Positions 6,919 through 9,544 of a stretch of 9,544 nucleotides of DNA are shown piece after piece (position 1 is the stretch's first letter; every line of letters begins with the position of its first letter). The notes beneath the pieces were generated by a model. That model did no database searches. It was not told where the DNA came from and saw nothing but the letters and a program-made list of their open reading frames with translations. Source of the stretch: Butyrivibrio sp. (GTDB taxonomy: Bacteria; Bacillota_A; Clostridia; Lachnospirales; Lachnospiraceae); contig NZ_JAILQF010000308.1 in assembly GCF_024699075.1 (NCBI RefSeq), positions 1 to 9,544 on the forward strand, written 5' to 3'. Position numbers and translations under genes: made by a program.

Positions 6919-7154
6919 AATTGTGTCTCCAATCTCTATTGTCTTTTTGAAGTATGATGGGTATATCGTCACAAATGAGAAGTTTATTCATAATCTTTTT
7001 GATCTAAAGCTCCTTGCAAATTACAGGTGCTATAGCCTCCTTCCCCTTTAATTGATATATATCATAAACAGATCAGTTGGGGTCAAAACTCATTTGTGCT
7101 CACCACATCGTCCATTGTAGAGTTTCAATCATTAAGTTCCAAGTGGCTAAATGT

Positions 7155-7319
7155 TTAAGATTTGTTTAAGGCTAAAAAATATTCTTCATGAAATTTTTTG
7201 TCTGTTTTTGAAATAAACGGAAGAAAATATCCCGAAAACCTATAATAGTTTACATGATTGAGAAACGAGATAACATTACCACTGTCGTTAATCTTAAGTC
7301 CCTTATTTCTTAATATCAT
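7155..7319 (-). pseudogene. Fragment of an Abi_2 (AbiD/AbiF-type) abortive-infection protein
   Basis: A 54-codon frame starts MILRNKGLKINDSGN and continues through FLNHVNYYRFSGYFLPF. It matches the N-terminal signature of Abi_2 family proteins (a hydrophobic residue, RGL, I-D-D/N-D, then NYYRLSGYW-PF), which are phage-defence proteins of about 300 residues. The usual upstream residues are missing, and similarity stops soon after KKFHEE, so five sixths of the gene is gone. There is no ribosome site, and the fragment abuts the YhcG remnant in a different frame. A non-functional relic; the family call rests on the NYYR-SGY-LPF motif. Confidence 0.72.
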
Positions 7320-7452
7320 CAGATTGTGGGGGCATTATCCCCACAATCTCGGAATAACTCTGATAGAACTGTACATATCTATAAAGAGAGCGTTTATCAA
7401 AACCTTTGCCATACTTTTGAGTTAACTCATATATATAGTCAGGAGTACTATA
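7303..7452 (-). pseudogene. Fragment of a YhcG/DUF1016 PDDEXK nuclease
   Basis: The frame after TAG (7455-7453) reads YELTQKYGKGFDKRSLYR and then YVQFYQSYSEIV, before leaving similarity near 7330 and ending at TAA 7305-7303. ELT-KYGKGFS-RSLYRYVQFY is the hallmark of the YhcG N-terminal domain (DUF1016), normally followed by a PDDEXK nuclease domain in a protein of about 340 residues that often sits in restriction and defence loci. Only about 35 residues survive: no start, no catalytic domain. It lies just downstream of the glycoside hydrolase on the same strand. Confidence 0.75.
7321..7349. repeat. 11-bp perfect inverted repeat at the junction of two gene remnants
   Basis: AGATTGTGGGG (7321-7331) and CCCCACAATCT (7339-7349) pair around GCATTAT. 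It lies where the YhcG-like reading ends and just upstream of the Abi_2-like frame at 7319. No U-tract follows on either strand, so a recombination or excision scar is as likely as a terminator. Confidence 0.6.
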
Positions 7453-7470
7453 CTAAAAACTCAATTCAAA

Positions 7471-7490
7471 AAATCATGGAAAATCATGGA
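7471..7490. repeat. 10-bp tandem duplication over the glycoside hydrolase stop codon
   Basis: AAATCATGGA occurs twice in direct succession (7471-7480, 7481-7490). The second copy contains the gene's TGA stop (minus strand 7486-7484). It may mark the edge of the rearranged segment. Confidence 0.6.
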
Positions 7491-9544
7491 TTACTAATCG
7501 CATGCCCAACTTCCAATATTACAGGCTCACTCATTATTCCCATTGAAATTACATTGTAGGTGCTTGTAAATGAATCCCCACAGCTTCTAAATGAATCCGG
7601 TCCAAGCCAGAGCATATCATCACCGATAAGATGAAGCTGTCCAAATCCGTTATAACGATTTCCCAGGAGAATCAGCTTTACTCTGCATGCCTCTTCGCCA
7701 TGCAACAATGCATTTTGTGGAGCAAAAGCAACTATCTGAGCCTTTTCTTTTTGGGTACATACTTTTACTGCTGCTCCTGCAAAATAAGGAATGTGAAGAA
7801 TCCTTTCTCCTTTCTTTGAATCGTCAGATTGTTGTTCTGCAAGCGGAACATCAACATAATATTCCATGTTACCTGTATAAAATGGAAATCCCTGTCGGGT
7901 ATAGTCACCCCAAAAAAGCATTTTCGGCTTAGACACGATTTTTTTGCTATTCCCGCAAAGTTCTACCCCAAACTCTCCCAACAAGTACATGCGCTCAAGA
8001 TTTGAGTCTTCTCCAAAGAGCATTTGAATTTCAAGGATATTCTCGCCTGCCCTTATTTCCGGCAGAATAAAACATTTTATTGCTTTGTCAACATAGTACC
8101 CCGCATCCTTTTTGAGATTTATTTCCTCACCATTTAAGAAAATCTTACAATATTTGCTATCCTCAAGTGCAAGTTTTGCTCCAGCGTAATTGATACTGCT
8201 ATTTATCTTTGTCCTTAAAGCCAAAGTATAATCCCGGCTTGAAGGCATTCGCGCGTAAGGCTGACATACATCTTCATATCGTCCGGGTAAACCTGTTTTT
8301 TCCCTTAACAAATTATCAATTTGAAGAATCTCTTTTTCCTCATCACAAGTATCTACGATAATCTCTTGCGTCTTTACATTCTTTAATTCATACGTAAATG
8401 TATCAATAAGATAAACGTTTGATTCAAGGTTTTTATATCCGGAAGGGCGAGAAATACGAGTTCCTGAAGAGAGTCGTTGTTTCAGTGTTTCAGCGTCATT
8501 ATTATCATATTCTTTTTTACTTAAATTCTTTCTTTCAGTGATCTCTTTTAATACTAATAGGCATGAATCCTGGCTATACATTTCAATTAAAACCTTGGTC
8601 CTGCCATCCTTCACAGTGGCTTCAACCATTTTAATATCTCCTGTAATGGCGTCATAACGGGTAATACTGTAATTTCCTTTAAAAGTAATCCATATTTTAT
8701 CTGATTCATTTACAGGTCTTCTTTCCCATATTCCATGGTTTCTGGCCTTCAAGCCAGAAAATGCCTGCGCCATAAAGAATACTTTTTCATTGCCTACTTC
8801 TCTCATGTTAAAAAGATATTTATCTGTTCTTCTGCCTTTATTATCAAATAGGTCTACGGTTCTTAAATCATCTGTTATCTCTATGAGTTCATCTATAGAA
8901 GCAACCCTTTGCGCTATGTCATTTAAATCATCATTGGACTTTATCACGATAAGTCTTCCCCCTGTCATCGCAAAGTTTCTTAGAAGCTTTATCGTATTCT
9001 TTCTTAAAGTCATATTTGATGGCACAATAATTGTAGAATACTCCATTTGTCCCATGTTAAAAAGGCCATTTCCTTTATCTAAAGCATCTTCATTAGCCAG
9101 CGATTCAGAAATATAATCAAAGTCAAATCCTCCGGTAATAAGCCTTTCACAAAGCTCCTCAAATTCTCTTTTCATTGATTGTTGCTCTGAAAAGTGAGTT
9201 TCAGAAGGTCCCAGCAGTCTCCAAAAGCTTTCAATTGGATGTATTACACCAATTTGGGTAACCGGTTTACCTTTGGTTAACATATAGTTAACTCTGCCAA
9301 AGTAATCCTCAATATAGGAAAACTCTTTATACCAGGGCGATTGCCAACCAATTGCTGCGGGATAATCTCTTTTCGCTTCTCCCTCCATAGTTGCCCAAGC
9401 AAGATGATGGACTCTTGTTGTTATACCAAGGGCAGCCTGCCAGTCTCCTGCCAGTTTGTAGCCTTTAAAGTCAAAATTCCACTGTGTAACCCCATACTCC
9501 TCGCTGAGAGCGCCTTCAAGTCCGTACTGATGAACGACGCTTGT
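7484..9544 (-). CDS. Large glycoside hydrolase (GH106/alpha-L-rhamnosidase-like), 5' partial
   Basis: The frame is open from the right edge to TGA 7486-7484, giving the last 686 residues; ATG 9388 is internal because clear family sequence precedes it. Residues 13-18 (LSEEYG) and 21-40 (WNFDF, LAGDWQAALGI) followed by HHLAW and GEAKRDYPAA look like the late part of a TIM barrel, with Glu15/Glu16 as a possible catalytic residue. Residues about 168-201 (IIVPSNMTL through GGRLIVI) resemble the Rossmann-like domain found beside such barrels. The C-terminal third has jelly-roll sugar-binding features (IFLNGEEI near 469; WGDYTRQGFPFYTG near 545). I know the family as large proteins of 1,000 or more residues, often annotated as GH106-like. 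Substrate (rhamnose-bearing plant glycan?) and exact GH number are uncertain. No export signal can be judged, as the N-terminus is missing. Confidence 0.8.
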   Translation of the reverse strand, partial: TSVVHQYGLEGALSEEYGVTQWNFDFKGYKLAGDWQAALGITTRVHHLAWATMEGEAKRDYPAAIGWQSPWYKEFSYIEDYFGRVNYMLTKGKPVTQIGVIHPIESFWRLLGPSETHFSEQQSMKREFEELCERLITGGFDFDYISESLANEDALDKGNGLFNMGQMEYSTIIVPSNMTLRKNTIKLLRNFAMTGGRLIVIKSNDDLNDIAQRVASIDELIEITDDLRTVDLFDNKGRRTDKYLFNMREVGNEKVFFMAQAFSGLKARNHGIWERRPVNESDKIWITFKGNYSITRYDAITGDIKMVEATVKDGRTKVLIEMYSQDSCLLVLKEITERKNLSKKEYDNNDAETLKQRLSSGTRISRPSGYKNLESNVYLIDTFTYELKNVKTQEIIVDTCDEEKEILQIDNLLREKTGLPGRYEDVCQPYARMPSSRDYTLALRTKINSSINYAGAKLALEDSKYCKIFLNGEEINLKKDAGYYVDKAIKCFILPEIRAGENILEIQMLFGEDSNLERMYLLGEFGVELCGNSKKIVSKPKMLFWGDYTRQGFPFYTGNMEYYVDVPLAEQQSDDSKKGERILHIPYFAGAAVKVCTQKEKAQIVAFAPQNALLHGEEACRVKLILLGNRYNGFGQLHLIGDDMLWLGPDSFRSCGDSFTSTYNVISMGIMSEPVILEVGHAISNP

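Larger units (their letters stand above)
6919..7483. other. Gap with lipoprotein upstream region and decayed defence-gene fragments
   Basis: This 565-base gap lies between the lipoprotein start and the glycoside hydrolase stop. The left third (6919-7154) is the lipoprotein leader and probable promoter region, AT-rich and without a supported gene. It contains an AAGGAGG-like site near 7040 with no usable start codon after it. The right part (7155-7452) holds the Abi_2 and YhcG fragments, both on the minus strand. Confidence 0.6.

Noticed and set aside
6865..7000. Minus-strand frame MNKLLICDDI... upstream of and overlapping the lipoprotein start
   Set aside because: It runs out of frame through the lipoprotein signal sequence, and the lipoprotein start has far better support.
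7020..7130. GACCCC-containing sequence that looked like an IS-element end
   Set aside because: No matching inverted end, target duplication or transposase fragment could be found in the window.
7418..7429. 12-bp palindrome TGAGTTAACTCA
   Set aside because: It lies within the YhcG-like coding remnant (YELTQK) and has no neighbouring promoter or gene to regulate.

Overview
The window is about 40% G+C by eye. Every gene I can support lies on the minus strand, so the text reads right to left in gene order. Strong AGGAGG-type ribosome sites, a lipobox lipoprotein, a large plant-glycan-type glycoside hydrolase and a signal-anchored peptidase with a calcium-binding motif suggest a low-GC, Gram-positive gut or rumen Firmicute. 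Lachnospiraceae (Butyrivibrio-like) is my best guess. That is inference from style; no marker gene is present.

Right end, 9544-7484: the C-terminal 686 residues of a large intracellular glycoside hydrolase, with its 5' end outside the window. After it, 7452-7155 holds two decayed gene fragments fused head to tail. One is the N-terminal domain of a YhcG/DUF1016 nuclease; the other is the N-terminal piece of an Abi_2 (AbiD/AbiF) abortive-infection protein. An 11-bp perfect inverted repeat sits where the two meet. This is a defence-gene graveyard, not a working system.

Middle, 6918-3464: a small secreted lipoprotein with its own terminator (6266-6231), then an MBL-fold metallohydrolase with a clear promoter and a probable TTG start. 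Next comes a tightly spaced pair: a YwaF/TIGR02206 membrane protein followed 23 bp later by a NodB-type polysaccharide deacetylase. The pair is probably one transcript.

Left, 3282-1: a 736-residue membrane-anchored protein with a thrombospondin-3/EF-like calcium loop and a candidate papain/C39-like Cys-His-Asp/Asn site. It is followed by a strong hairpin, a 36-codon hydrophobic open frame with no start codon, two more hairpins, and a helical charged protein of unknown function. That last protein runs off the left edge, and its 5' end appears frameshifted or truncated.

No tRNA, rRNA, CRISPR array, intact mobile element or complete defence system is visible. The most interesting items are the fused defence remnants, the peptidase architecture, the start-less hydrophobic peptide in a hairpin-rich gap, and the damaged start of the leftmost gene.
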